Assembly: GCA_014058105.1 (NCBI GenBank)
Contig: JACGCM010002205.1
Location: 1 to 64,000, forward strand
From: Kingdonia uniflora
Taxonomy: Eukaryota > Streptophyta > Magnoliopsida > Ranunculales > Circaeasteraceae
Length of the DNA: 64,000 nt
Direction: 5' to 3'
Part shown: positions 10,703 through 22,069 of the stretch, piece after piece
How positions within the stretch are numbered: position 1 is the first letter of the stretch
Layout: each line of letters starts with the position of its first letter
The notes under the pieces: model-generated
What the model saw: the letters and a program-made list of their open reading frames with translations, nothing else
Database searches by the model: none
What the model was told of the DNA's origin: nothing
Translations under genes and position numbers: made by a program

Positions 10703-11373
10703 GAACCCGGCTTGTGTGAGGTACGCATCTCTACTGAAGAGTTGAGACCCCTCTTCTTAGATGACACTTGGCCATAAAATATTTGCTCCATACAAATCTC
10801 TAACCTTATTTAAAACACACACCCCTAGTTTTGGTCTAACTTCCCCCTTGCTTTTTCTCAAGGGACATCTATGAATGATCGACTCCATAAGCACTTTCTC
10901 TAATTCATGAAAGAATGCCAAAAACCCAAGTCCAGCCATAAAACATTGATTTCTAACAAATACTTCATTTTCAAGGATCAAATTGATCATTTCTCTCATG
11001 ATTTTGCTCGCCTACCTAGTTTATAAACTTTTGAGCTTTTACAGGAGACGACGATTTGGTGGCACTCATAGGCAATGAAGTGAAGTGGAATTTAAACACT
11101 CTTCACAGATTGGAACTTTGCTTAAGAGGATTATGGGTTTGGATGTGGAATCAATGTGGCAGAAGTAGGTATCTTGCAGAGCTTAGAGTTCATAGTGGAT
11201 CCTGTCACTAAGAACCAAACAAAGATGGAGAGTATTTCAGGGTTTAAAAATAACATTAAGATTTAATAGCTAGGGGAAATATTTGCAAGGCTGTTAGGGG
11301 CCAAATTTCATTTAATAAGAGGGGTCTCACGTAGAAATGCGTGAGGGCGTACCTCACGCAAGCCGCAAGCCGG
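10703..11373. mobile_element. DNA-transposon-like insert in KO intron 2 (left copy)
   Basis: The ends form imperfect terminal inverted repeats of about 55 bp: both begin CCCGGCTTG, share GTGAGGTACGC, and run into GAGACCCCTCTT. There is no recognisable transposase. Target duplications are unclear (a possible TTC). Mirror: 30786-31456. Confidence 0.5.
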
Positions 11374-11884
11374 GTGAAGGAAGCACAAAATACAAGGAGA
11401 GAAGTGCCTAAATCAAGTTTAATACAGCAAGCAATTTCCCTGGGAATTGGATTTTACACTCAGATTATTCCAAGTAGCACTTTATATATAAATAATACAA
11501 TCATGGTGGGTATATTGAACTAGCCCTTCAATAAAAAAAAACTCACCATTATGTGTCAAACGTGCTGCTTGAACTAATTTTGCTGCTGCCAAAAGTAACT
11601 ACCATAACAATAATATACATGTACATGATATTATCCATATGGTCATTGACAACCAACAATTGTAATAAAATAGGTTAAATAGATCAGATACTGGTTTTGA
11701 CCGAATCTTATCGGTTCCAATTATAAATGTATACTAATCATGTGTTACTCTCATCACTAACCATAGATGTGTCCAAGTCCAGATCAAAACAAATGGGGTG
11801 TGAGATATTTTTCTCATCACAGGACACAAGATTTCGATTATAAAAAACATACATCTTAATATATTTACGCATCAGATATAATAG

Positions 11885-12345
11885 TTGTAGGAGTACGTTC
11901 CCACCAATAACGAGGCTCCCAGGTTGTTGGACGACCTCCCCACACATGGACGAGCACGTCTTAGGGGAAGCTCTCTTAACAACCCATGATCCACGACGAA
12001 AGCAACTCATACCAACGAACACTTTACGCCATGCTCACGTGGAAAGGTAAAACCTAAGACTTCGGAGGGGTATCCTAGGAATTACGCATGTCACGTGAGC
12101 TTGAGCACATCTAGGTCAAGACCCTCCCCTATAAATAGGGGGAATGGGACCTAAGAAGAGACTTTTGTTTTTTCAAAACCTCCTCCTGCATTTACAAAAC
12201 CCTAGCAGCTCTAGAGGAAGAGGAAGAAAAAACCCAGAGAGAGTCCAGTGGTGCCCTCCTCTGGACTACAATAACATATACTCCAATAAACAAGATATTC
12301 ACTATGACATCATTTTTTTGTTTATTCATTTCAGTTTCCCTTGAG
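11885..12345 (+). mobile_element. Solo-LTR-like segment in KO intron 2 (left copy)
   Basis: Opens with TGTAGGAGTACG and contains a promoter-like CTATAAATAGGGGG near 12130, followed by a leader-like stretch and an AATAAA-like signal near 12287. It is antisense to KO. The end point is uncertain and I see no target duplication. It could instead be a captured promoter. Mirror: 29811-30272. Confidence 0.35.
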
Positions 12346-12840
12346 CATCTTAGTAATACATATTCTCACATTAAAAAGACAAATAACAAATGATACTTGC
12401 ATAAGATAAAATAACTGAATAAAGGGTATACCTCTTTAACAACATCCGTAGAATTAAGAACCACCACAGTAGATGATCCAGTCTTAATAGAGTAAACAGG
12501 ACCATAAGCTTCAGCCCACTTTGTGAATGTTTGATGGGGTTTCTTAGCTTTCAATTGCAACAAATTCCCAATCAAAGGTAATCCAGGAATAGCTACACAA
12601 TTTCTCACCACCCCATAACATAAAAATCACCAACTTTCACAAACAACTGGAAAAAAAAACTTATAAACATACATAATACATACCAGGAGGTAGAGGTAGA
12701 GATGGGGTTCTATTATTTCTTCTCTGGTTAGACATTAACCTTGTGACCAAGGGCAGAGATAGAAAACCCAGAACCACAGTTGCAGAAGCTATGACTGGGT
12801 ATTGCAGAAGAGTGCTTGTGGTGTCTGTAATGACCTCCAT

Positions 12841-13006
12841 GATTGATCACAAATGGTGTTTTTGCTACTGGGGTTGGTCTAACAAGTCTTGTATATAAAA
12901 ACTTACAAGCAGAGAGAGAGAGAGAGAGAGCAAAAAGACAATGGTGAGGTTTGAGAATATTATGGGGAGAAGAGATTTTATAAAGTTGGTTTACAAAGAA
13001 GACAAA
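12841..13006 (-). promoter_or_regulatory. KO proximal upstream region with CT/GA tract (left copy)
   Basis: Immediately upstream of the KO ATG. Includes (AG)10 at 12911-12930, which is (CT)10 on the coding strand, and a TATATA about 50 bases before the ATG. CT tracts close to the start are common in plant core promoters and leaders. Whether this TATATA is the functional one is inference. Confidence 0.35.
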
Positions 13007-13662
13007 GGCGAATGTTGGGAGAAATAGTATGACAACAAGAGCATCATTTTTTTATATGTTGGATAAAGATGTGTCCACCGCTGATATTTGACTATTTGAG
13101 GGAGAGCCAGGTAAAGTTTATATGTCTTGCCAACAATTTGTGGGCTGGAAAAAATATAACTTGGGGGAGCTTAAATCAAGCTTTAAATTTGTGATCAAAT
13201 TTTAGTCATATATATCTAATGTAACAATAGCAAAATTTGAGATTAAAATCCAAAAATATTTTACCAAAAACTTACAATAAATAAGAACCATATTCGCAGT
13301 TCTACATGCAAAATTCTAAACTTCATTGAGCATAGGTGGCAATGGAAGCTTCAATATATTTTATAGAAAAATATTTTTACCAATTTATTATTTTGCATTA
13401 ACCTACAATTAATTACGATTAAATATGACTAAGAATACGATTAAACTCGACTAAATGCGATTAATCTTACGTTTCAATTCAAATAAATTGAAGAAAAATA
13501 AACCAATAATCTCATTTGATTGCGATTAACCTTACATAGCAAAAACTTAATTCTAGTATGAGTAGGATACTAACTATTATAACCTTAAAAGGGGCAATCA
13601 AGCCTCATTTGTAATGGTTTATTTTTGTAATGAGTAGAATACTAACTCCTAATGGTTTTTGA
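13007..13662. repeat. KO upstream segment, copy also present at 16577
   Basis: Matches 16577-17232 in direct orientation at a constant offset of 3570 bases, with about five substitutions by eye and no indel. It also matches the right arm at 28495-29150 in inverted orientation. The two arm copies agree with each other where the spacer copy differs. Confidence 0.95.
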
Positions 13663-15110
13663 ACAAATACATTATTTTTGTAATACAAACAATCATTTAT
13701 GGATTATATGGGACATCAAAAATACATTGTCGATTGCACTAGTGATCGATAATAAATTGTCGTCTATGTAGTACATCGATAATTATACATCAATTCTAAA
13801 TTAATTTCGATTTATTTTATGATTTTGTTATGTTGTATTAAGTCAATTTTGTTATGTTGTATTAAGTTATGATTTTGCTTTAAGATCTATGTATTTGCTT
13901 TCATTACTAGGATATTCAAAACTATTTGAGAAACTCCTAAATTGTATTGTAACTACATTGATTTACTATGTATCCGAAGTTGAAATTGATGTTGCCCTTC
14001 TCAGTTTATGGATTATGATAGTTTAGTAGTGTGAGTTTGTATCCATTGTAATGTCGATTAATTCTATTTTTGGCACTTATTGTGGAATGCTCGATGTCAA
14101 TGATGCATGGGTGTGTATTTATTGTCGAGTAATGCACATCCCGACAAAACTCGCCCGGTATAATGAATCAAAATTGTCGACTATTCTAACTATTCGACAA
14201 AAATATATTTAAATTGTCGAGTTGGCTTGTATATTGACGATCTAATAATTAGAACAACAACATAATGGAAACAATAGCCAATTTCAAGTGAGAAATTGAG
14301 TCAAAACTACTTATATTCCAAGTAATAGTTTGTAGCTAGAAAATGCCCATGTGCCTATACTCCACATTTTGATAACCAAACAAAAAAAATACGCAACAAC
14401 GAATCATACACCTTCTCAACAAGGATATTGAAATGAATCATACACCTTTTCACCTCGGATATTGAAACTTTGTGAACAATGCAATTAAAGTAGAAGAATT
14501 ATCAATTAATGGATTATACGACAATCAAGATGATCATAAACACTATATACCCATACCATATTGTCGAGCGTGGCATATAATTAAAAAAATTAGATGTTTT
14601 TCATTGGAAGCTAATAGTTATCAATATAAAGTATGACATATAGTCCACAAAAGTAGAAGTTTTACATCGGAAGCTAGGGGTTATCAACTGCAACAAACAA
14701 TAACATAGGTTCACATACTGGGATGGCACATTGAAATAACATACACATAATTTGGTAGGGTTCACAACAATCTACAATATTGTGGACAACCCATAAGCAC
14801 TACATACCAAAACCATATTGTCGATCAGGGCATACAGTCGACAAAATTAAATGTTATACAGTGGAAGCTAGGAGTTATCAACATAAAACATGCGATATAA
14901 GGTGCATATAGTCCACAAAAGTAGATGTTTTACATGGGAAGAAATGGGTTATCAACTACAACAAACAACCACATCATATTGGGGAGCAAATTGAAATAAC
15001 ATACTAAGAATTATGGCTGGTTCACAACAGTCTATAACATTGTCAACTACCCCTATACATCGACAATTACATATAGGATTTGTGGTTAAATGATTAAGAA
15101 TGAAAGCACT
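13663..15110. repeat. TCGACAA-rich repeat segment (left copy)
   Basis: AT-rich sequence without coding capacity. It carries many TTGTCGA/TCGACAA heptamers (for example near 13725, 13757, 14125, 14170, 14215, 14568, 14818). It also has several diverged copies of a roughly 90-300 bp unit containing GGAAGCTAGGAGTTATCAAC-like text (14600-14960). This pattern resembles the subterminal repeats of a non-autonomous DNA transposon, but I found no clear CACTA ends. Mirror: about 27050-28495. Confidence 0.4.
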
Positions 15111-16053
15111 ACCCCAGTTATTTCTGTTCTTTTCGGAGGGATCAGACAAGTGGGGAACTGTTATTCGGGAGTGAGAAAATCGTTGTTCTTCAAAAAGAAA
15201 ACCATTTTAGATCTGAAGCCCTACAAATTCAATAAACAACATAAATAAGAGGAAAGACATACAAGGGGTCCCAACATATAATTACTTTAACCCACAAGAA
15301 TTAACATACAACTACCAACATACAAACCCAATGAAATCGCAGCTTCTTATTTTTAAGTAGTTCCACAAACCCTAATCTCTTCTTTCAATCGATTGCTAGT
15401 AATTTTGTAGGAGTCGCAGGTTCTCTCTCAAACCAAAGGGAAAAATTACATTTGCTTTCTTTGGGAATGGATTTGGGAGGATTTTGTGTTTTGAATTTTG
15501 AATTTTGTTGGTAATGACAAATGAGAGAGAGAGAGAGCGAAGTACAGTGAGAGAGTGAAGAGAGTTTTTCTGTCATAGGGATGGGCTCAACATTTTGGGG
15601 AAAGTGTTTTACAAATTCAAACAAGCCACCTCACATGAGAGAGCCACCTCATTCCTTAAGAGAAAGCCACCTCATTCTCTCATATCCACCTAATTTATTA
15701 ATAACAAAAACTCATATTTTTGTGATCCACTCATCTCATTTGATGTGTGGTTGTGGTTTAGGGTCTCTTTAGGGTCAATTTCCTTAGGGTCCCGAATCCA
15801 TCCCCTTATATAAAATCATAGAAACCACATCTCACTCGTTAAAATAATCTTGAGGTGTTCATATCTCGAGGCAAAATAAATTGTTGGAATATAATATACA
15901 AGTAGACTCGGAAACACTGGAACAAAACAACTACCATCTAAAGAGATAATCTTGCCCACAAGTTCACAACTTTGTTGGGAAAATCTAAAACTCTTCGTGG
16001 CATTTAATAAACGACTTACGCTAACATGCACCTCGTCAATAAGCCTACTTTAT
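15111..16053. other. Non-coding stretch with CT-rich leader-like segment (left copy)
   Basis: No supported gene. On the minus strand, 15380-15625 looks like a plant 5' leader (pyrimidine-rich CTCTCTCTC, then GAAAGAAG), which may be a captured gene fragment. 15828-15997 is a diverged copy of 16420-16560. Confidence 0.4.
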
Positions 16054-16084
16054 TAACGTATCTTCGATCTACGAAGATACGTTA
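16054..16084. repeat. Short perfect hairpin (left copy)
   Basis: 13-base arms TAACGTATCTTCG and CGAAGATACGTTA with a 5-base loop. Mirror: 26074-26104. Confidence 0.7.
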
Positions 16085-16196
16085 AGCTAAAACTCCCATT
16101 GGGCTAGGCCAGGGTCCAATGATATGTACATGAACTCTGACCTGGCCCATTAAACCAATGTTACACTTGGAGTATTTGGGTCACCAAGTCTTATAA

Positions 16197-16422
16197 GAGC
16201 ATATCTTAAAATTCCTCACTCACTTAGTAGAAAAAAAAAAAAACTAAGTGAGTGAGGTTCAATTTCATTTATGATTAAAGTAAATGTTTTAAAGAGGAAA
16301 TGGGCCTACAAGATTAGAAAATAAATTAAAGTTAGGTGAATTTGTTCAACCTTGAAAAACAAAGCTCAACCTTAACTTTTGAGAATAAAAACCAAATGAG
16401 TGAGGTAATTTATGAGATGGTC
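16197..16422. mobile_element. PIF/Harbinger (Tourist-like) MITE (left copy)
   Basis: Mirror of 25738-25961, described there. An internal A-run differs between arms (13 A followed by CTAA here, 15 A in the right arm). Confidence 0.7.
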
Positions 16423-16496
16423 TAATGATTTAAATAGCCTCGAGGTCTTCATTATACCCAAACCTTATCCTGAGACAAGGTGAATAGTTGAAGTAT

Positions 16497-16574
16497 CATC
16501 TTCAAATAGACTCAGAAACACGGGATGAAACAACTAATATCTAAAAAGATATTCACCCACATCTTCAAATAGAC
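16497..16574. other. Left inner junction of the palindrome with 15-base filler
   Basis: The palindrome match stops at 16561. The next bases copy CATCTTCAAATAGAC from 16497-16511 (repeated at 16560-16574). After that begins the direct copy of the KO upstream region at 16577. A short templated insertion at a breakpoint is what polymerase template switching or end joining leaves. Confidence 0.8.
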
Positions 16575-16576
16575 AA

Positions 16577-17232
16577 GGCGAATGTTGGGAGAAATAGTAT
16601 GACAACAAGAGCATCATTTTTTTATATGTTGGATAAAGATGTGTCCACCGCTGATATTTGACTATTTGAGGGAGAGCCAGGTAAAGTTTATATGTCTTGC
16701 CAACAATTTGTGGGCTGGAAAAAATATAACTTTGGGGAGCTTAAATCAAGCTTTAAATTTGTGATCAAAGTTTAGTCATATATATCTAATGTAACAATAG
16801 CAAAATTTGAGATTAAAATCCAAAAATATTTTACAAAAAACTTACAATAAATAAGAACCATATTCGCAGTTCTACATGCAAAATTCTAAACTTCATTGAG
16901 CATAGGTGGCAATGGAAGCTTCAATATATTTTATAGAAAAATATTTTTACCAATTTATTATTTTGCATTAACCTACAATTAATTACGATTAAATATGACT
17001 AAGAATACGATTAAACTCGACTAAATGCAATTAATCTTATGTTTCAATTCAAATAAATTGAAGAAAAATAAACCAATAATCTCATTTGATTGCGATTAAC
17101 CTTACATAGCAAAAACTTAATTCTAGTATGAGTAGGATACTAACTATTATAACCTTAAAAGGGGCAATCAAGCCTCATTTGTAATGGTTTATTTTTGTAA
17201 TGAGTAGAATACTAACTCCTAATGGTTTTTGA
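16577..17232. repeat. Third copy of KO upstream region, without a gene
   Basis: Direct repeat of 13007-13662, about 99% identical by eye. It ends abruptly at 17232, where the flank becomes unrelated to the arm. No KO exon is attached to it. It looks like a residue of an older KO upstream flank left beside the breakpoint. Confidence 0.95.
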
Positions 17233-18629
17233 CCAATAAAGAGAAAACCCTAGAGGAAAATTTCTTCAAATTTTTATTGTATTCTTCGTTTCTTTTCGAC
17301 TTGTGGATTAACGTTTGCTCCTCCAAGAGTAAAAGTTGAAAGAAAAGATTTCCAAGAGGGGAGCCCCCGTATTGTCTCAAAACTCTCAACCCACTTAACA
17401 CTCACACCCCAAATTTTAGCATTTAGACAACTGTTAATCAATAGGAACTTGAGTTTTCAGACACATGGAGCCAATTCTATGCTCTTATTGAAGCCATTTG
17501 CGAAGCAAGAAATTATTTTATTTTCAGAAACAGACAATCAATTGTAAAGAAGTTCTTTTCAAAGCTTCTCAAATTCTTATTAAGATTGATCTCCATTTTA
17601 AGAACACATGAAATTCATTGCCTGTATCTAACTCTATCCCAGCAAATGTCCCCCTTATTATGACTGACGTCTCCTTGATCAATGTAACAGAAACTTGCTG
17701 GTATTGGAGTTTGTATTTTTGCGGGCACTCAAGCTATTTCAAAATCTTGGTATTAAGGATTTTTGGTGCTGCTCCGATAACAAGGCCTGTATCAAGTATC
17801 AACCATCTCAAACAATTCAGTTCGATGGGAAACCTGTGAGATTTTGAAATTTTTTGTTTTATTCCTAGGGAGTTCAATCTTGTTGCACGACTTTGTGTTT
17901 ATTTCAATCAAATGCTGTGGTGGGTAAGCCACCTGGCCCAACTTTGTCTCAAGTAATATTGGTCCTATTCGGGTTTGCCCAAAAAAAGAAAAGAAAAAAG
18001 ACCACACCCTACACCCAATGTGTACAGAATGTCCATGCAACCAAAATCTTCTACTCTCCTCTCTTCACTTCACTCCACTCCACTCCATATTTGTAATGTG
18101 GGCAGTACAAATCGGAGATCGTACAGGTATCTCTGCCTCTCATATCATATGATAATAATTGGACAATTTCTTCTTTTTCCTCTTCTAGGGTTCTTTCATT
18201 AGTACTAAATACCTACACGTATAACCACAGTCAGGAAGAAAAATATCAAGTGTTTTAAATTCCTTCAGCATTTGCATCATTTCTTATTTCAAACAGCATT
18301 ACAATTTACTAAATTAAATGTCTCAATGCTTATTATGTGTTTCCTAATATTACAAATACTCCACAAGGATCATCTTGAATTTGGAAGAGCTTACATGAGG
18401 GATGCTAATTTACTTTTTACTTTTATGTTTGGCAGCTTCCCAAATCTTTCGATTTCTCAAGCACCTGATATTGCACATTCAGACATGTGAATGTATATAT
18501 GCCGCAAAGTGTTTAGAAGATTATTCATCTTGTTAATGAGCAATGCTAGCAAAATTGGGTGATTGTTTTTCGTATATTCTAGAACCAAGATAGTGTAAAA
18601 GGGCGTGAGAGATGTAAAAGAAGCACTAT
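17233..18629. other. Gene-free stretch downstream of LRR-extensin
   Basis: I see no supported coding region, RNA gene or clear transposon end here. Short open frames occur in every direction without family resemblance. The last few hundred bases are the 3' flank of the extensin gene. Confidence 0.6.
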
Positions 18630-21206
18630 TTAGTAGCCTGGAAATGATGGTGGTGGAGGTGATGAGTACTCGAAACCGACATTTGGTGGGAGAATGAAGT
18701 CCCCATCTGGACTTGGTGACGTCATTTCAATAGGAGGAGGAGATGGAAATGGCGGTGGGGGAGAGTGAACAGGCGGTGGCGGAGAGGAGGCAGGTGGTGG
18801 GGGTCGGGGTGAGTGAACTGGTGGTGGGGGAGAGAAAACTGGAGGTGGAGGCGAGTGAACTGGTGGCGGTGGAGAATGAACTGGTGGTGGTGGGGGTGAA
18901 AAAACTGGCGGTGGGGGCGAGTGAACTGGTGGTGGAGGCGAGTTAATAGGAGGTGGAGGGGAGTTAATTGGAGGAGGGGGTGATTGAACTGGAGGAGGAG
19001 GTGACAGAGACTTAGGTGGTGAGGATTCAACTGGTGGTGGAGGAGAATATGCTCCATAAACTGGGGAATAGTCGCCTGGAGATGGTGCTTCTCCTTCCGG
19101 AGCTAGTGCAAACTTGTTTGGCGGAGTATCTGGCGAGGGTGATGGGGAAAAAGGCTCAAAAGTTGGGCTAGATGCACTAGGTATTGGAGATGGTGAAGAA
19201 GGCGTTGGAGTAGGGTTTGATGGAGTAGTGGGGGACGGTGAAGACGACGTTGGAGTGGGGTCTAAAGGTGTAGTTGGGGATAGTGAAGAAGGCGTTGGAG
19301 TTGGAGATGGTGAAGTAGTCGGGGATGGTGAAGAAGGCGTTGGAGTCGGGGATGGTGAAGTAGTCGGGGCGGGTGAAGAAGGCGTTGGAGTTGGGGATGG
19401 TGAAGTAGTCGGGGAAGGTGAAGAAGGTGTTGGAGTTGGGTTTGAAGGACTAGCGGAAGATGGTGAAGAGGGCGTTGGAGTTGGGTTGGGTGTATCCGGA
19501 AATGGTGCAGGCGTTGGAGTTGGATCCGAAGGACTAGTGGGAGATGGTGAAGAAGGCGTTGGAGCTGGGTCTGATGGGCTAGTGGGAGATGGTGAATAGG
19601 GCGTTGGAGCTGGGTCTGATGGGCTAGTGGGAGATGGTGAAGAAGGCGTTGGAGTTGGGTCTGATGGACTAGTGGGAGATGGCGAAGAAGGTGTTGAAGT
19701 CGGTTCTGATGGACTAGTGGGAGACGGTGTTGAAGGCGCTGGAGTTGGGTTTGATGAACTTGTTGGAGACGGGGTTGAAGGCGTTGGAGTTGGCTCCGAT
19801 GGACTAGTCGGAGACGGTGTTGAAGGCGTTGGAATAGGGCTTGATGGGATAGATATAGGTGTTGGCGAGGGTTCGGGCATAGATATCGGGGGAGCAGCGA
19901 CTGGTGCAGGCGTGGGTTGTGGTTTAGTAACCGGTGAGGGAGATGGCTGCAGTTCAGGTTTTGACGTCGAAGGGAAAGGTGTTGGAGTAGGCGTATCCCA
20001 TGGGTTCCCAGGTCTTGATGGAGGTGACGCCCCACACTTAATCTTACTACAATCCACCGGACGATTCACCACTGGTGCACATGTCCTGGGGGACTTCTGT
20101 CTAAGACGTCCAGGCAAACAATTGCTAATGTCATCTACAAACATATCAGCATTGGGAGGAATACACTCTTTCACCTCCCCATTGAAATAGTTATACGAGA
20201 ATGTGAAGTTAGTCAAGCTCGGCAACCCGCAAATACTCTTGGGAATAAACCCAGTGAGCACATTGTGTGAAAGATCCAACATCTCGACACGTTTCAGACC
20301 GGAAAGACTCTTTGGCAGCATCCCCTTAAACGAATTCAAAGCAGCATTGAAGATTGTTGCATTTTCAAGCATCCCAACTTCCGTTGGCAAACAACCGGTC
20401 AGATCGTTATTCAAGAATATAATCTCATTCAAGGTATTCTTCATCTTACCGATACTGCTTGGAATACAACCGTTGAGTTTGTTGTTGGCAAAGACCACAA
20501 TGGAGACTGGAGAGTTACCCATATTCTTTGGTATGCTAGACTCAAACCGGTTATTGTTCAAGAACAAAGCGTCCAGTTCTTTATCAAAGAGCTCCGAAGG
20601 TAACGACCCCTCAAAATCATTATATCTGATATCCAAATACTTCAGGCCAGGCAACGACAAAACAACCTTTGGGAACGGCCCAACGAACCTGTTGTTACTC
20701 ACATCAAGCTCATGAAGAAGCACCAATCTTGAGAGGCTCTTTGGGATGATCCCGCAGAACCTGTTGGAATTAATATGGAACAGAGCTAGATCGGTCATGA
20801 GACCAAGCTCAACAGGTAGAAACCCGGCTAAGTCAGCATGGTTAAGATCAACACCAGCAACCACGCTCAACGAGTTGTCATCCAATGCAGGTGCACAAAA
20901 CACACCAGTATAACCACACACATCAGGGCCATCCCAGTTTTCAGTGGTGTTAAACGGGTCAGAGAAAATCGCCTTTTTCCAAGCTTGGAGCGCAATATAG
21001 GCCCTCCTAAGCCTAGAATTCCCAAAAGTCATCTTGAGCTCTGTCTCGAATTCATAATCATCGGGTAAATCCCCATTTTGTGGGAGAGTCAAGAGTTGCC
21101 TATGGGCAATAAAATTAGCCTCAACATTTGATAGAGCGAAAGAGAATGATATTAGCAAAGAACTAAAGAGGAGAAAGAAGAAAACGGAGCAGCCTGAGGC
21201 CTGCAT
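18630..21206 (-). CDS. LRR-extensin (LRX), pollen PEX-type
   Basis: Intronless, 858 residues from the ATG at 21206. The frame is open a little further upstream, but only to a TTG codon. The context AACAATGCAGG and the immediately following hydrophobic signal peptide (residues 1-25) favour this ATG. The N-terminal part (about 70-385) contains [19 protein letters not shown] and roughly ten leucine-rich repeats (for example [19 protein letters not shown]), then a cysteine-rich hinge. The rest is extensin-like: first [19 protein letters not shown] repeats (about 405-680), then S-P3-5 blocks (SPPPPVHS, about 710-830), ending [14 protein letters not shown] proteins sit in the cell wall, bind RALF peptides through the LRR, and link the wall to growth control. 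The PTP-rich insert and length fit pollen-expressed members, which is an inference from family knowledge. Confidence 0.93.
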   Translation of the reverse strand: MQASGCSVFFFLLFSSLLISFSFALSNVEANFIAHRQLLTLPQNGDLPDDYEFETELKMTFGNSRLRRAYIALQAWKKAIFSDPFNTTENWDGPDVCGYTGVFCAPALDDNSLSVVAGVDLNHADLAGFLPVELGLMTDLALFHINSNRFCGIIPKSLSRLVLLHELDVSNNRFVGPFPKVVLSLPGLKYLDIRYNDFEGSLPSELFDKELDALFLNNNRFESSIPKNMGNSPVSIVVFANNKLNGCIPSSIGKMKNTLNEIIFLNNDLTGCLPTEVGMLENATIFNAALNSFKGMLPKSLSGLKRVEMLDLSHNVLTGFIPKSICGLPSLTNFTFSYNYFNGEVKECIPPNADMFVDDISNCLPGRLRQKSPRTCAPVVNRPVDCSKIKCGASPPSRPGNPWDTPTPTPFPSTSKPELQPSPSPVTKPQPTPAPVAAPPISMPEPSPTPISIPSSPIPTPSTPSPTSPSEPTPTPSTPSPTSSSNPTPAPSTPSPTSPSEPTSTPSSPSPTSPSDPTPTPSSPSPTSPSDPAPTPYSPSPTSPSDPAPTPSSPSPTSPSDPTPTPAPFPDTPNPTPTPSSPSSASPSNPTPTPSSPSPTTSPSPTPTPSSPAPTTSPSPTPTPSSPSPTTSPSPTPTPSSLSPTTPLDPTPTSSSPSPTTPSNPTPTPSSPSPIPSASSPTFEPFSPSPSPDTPPNKFALAPEGEAPSPGDYSPVYGAYSPPPPVESSPPKSLSPPPPVQSPPPPINSPPPPINSPPPPVHSPPPPVFSPPPPPVHSPPPPVHSPPPPVFSPPPPVHSPRPPPPASSPPPPVHSPPPPFPSPPPIEMTSPSPDGDFILPPNVGFEYSSPPPPSFPGY
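19180..19990. repeat. 45-bp coding minisatellite in LRR-extensin
   Basis: Tandem units of about 45 bp (some 39-42 bp) encode variants of [15 protein letters not shown]. Copies differ by single codons (DP, NP, EP, AP) and by TTSPSP versus TSPSDP ends, so unit gain and loss is likely. This tract is the main length-variable part of the gene. Confidence 0.85.
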
Positions 21207-22069
21207 TGTTTTGGAGGTGTTGTTGTTGTTGTTGTGACACAACCTTGGAAAGAACCAAGGTTGCTATTAGGGAGGGGGATTGAAAAGAGGGGAAATGAGG
21301 ATCGTCTATTATTGCTTGGGTGAAAATAGACGATGGATGGAGAGTTTTGAGCTGTACATTTTCTACTATTTTTGTAAGTTTGGTTGGGGTTTTGTTTTGA
21401 TTGAAGAAAGGAGGTTTTGACATGTTTTTGGCTTTGTTTATGGTAATGTGTTAGGATCCACTAATATGTTTCTCTAATTTTAGAGAAATAATTTGGGCCA
21501 AAATACTTCCCTGTTTGCAGGAAACATTGCCTTAACCACTAACTACTTGGCTGTAAAGGTTTTTGGGAATTTCTGATACTGTACATCAAGGAGTCGAGTA
21601 AGGTATTAAACTCCAGCTTACGATCTCTATAGCTAGGGAAGTTATTATTTTTTATTTTTTTGCTGACCAGGGTGATCCGGGATCATAATTTACCACTATT
21701 TACACGACTAATCCTAGGGGAATGTGCAATTCCCGCAGACATGCAAATACATCGAGTAAGTCGGGATAAATTTATCTACAATGTTTAAGTTTCTTCTTCT
21801 TTGTCGAACCTCTTTTCTTTCTTTGTCAAACCTTTTTTCCATGTCTTCCTTCACTTCTGCAATGTCTTTCAATGCCATGATCATAACATCTCTTCATCTT
21901 TTTAATTTTATTCTCGACGTCAACTTCATCTATTGTAGAAGCTATCATATGCGGTTATATTCAACCAAGAGCAGCAACAGTGGCACCAGTACTTCTGTCA
22001 TTTCCCGTTGGGAAACATATAATACTAAATATGCATAACCATTATGCAGACCTAATTGAAATTCTAAAC
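21207..22069. other. Upstream region of LRR-extensin
   Basis: Contains an (AAC)n-like run next to the ATG and a purine/pyrimidine-biased leader (21240-21420). There is no other gene. A 71-98 residue scale of open frames here is unsupported. Confidence 0.5.

Larger units (their letters stand above)
8591..12840 (-). pseudogene. KO: ent-kaurene oxidase (CYP701A), frameshifted left copy
   Basis: This is the same eight exons as the right-arm gene, read on the minus strand: 12684-12840, 12432-12592, 10284-10445, 10056-10196, 9718-9975, 9480-9640, 9189-9383, 8591-8908. All junctions keep GT-AG. Exon 6 is 161 bases, one short: at 9600-9603 there are four T (four A on the coding strand) where the right copy has five. 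Reading through gives EEKH then a stop. The product would end at about residue 308 and lack the I-helix (ASDTT), ExxR and heme-cysteine segments, so no active P450 is expected. The other exons encode the same protein as the right copy. The lesion is in a homopolymer, so a base-calling or assembly error is a real alternative. Confidence 0.85.
1..16561. repeat. Left arm of giant inverted repeat
   Basis: This arm reads as the reverse complement of 25599-42102. Position pairs sum to about 42160 at the inner end (16561 pairs with 25599) and drift to about 42103 at position 1 because of small indels. The inner 13 kb looks almost identical by eye, including introns, MITE and nested transposons. The outer 2.8 kb carries more substitutions and three larger indels. 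The arm starts at the window edge, so its true outer limit is not seen. It carries the KO copy with a one-base deletion. Confidence 0.97.

Noticed and set aside
15385..15772. Open frames in the CT-rich segment as a small gene
   Set aside because: Leader-like composition, but no conserved protein text, no clear terminator and no continuation by splicing that I can support.
19114..20190. Long glycine/valine-rich and histidine/leucine-rich open frames opposite and beside the extensin
   Set aside because: They are out-of-frame readings of the proline repeat tract. The minus-strand frame with signal peptide, LRR and SPPPP blocks is clearly the real one.
21207..21242. Longer start of the LRR-extensin at 21242
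   Set aside because: The codon there is TTG. The first ATG is at 21206 and is directly followed by the signal peptide.
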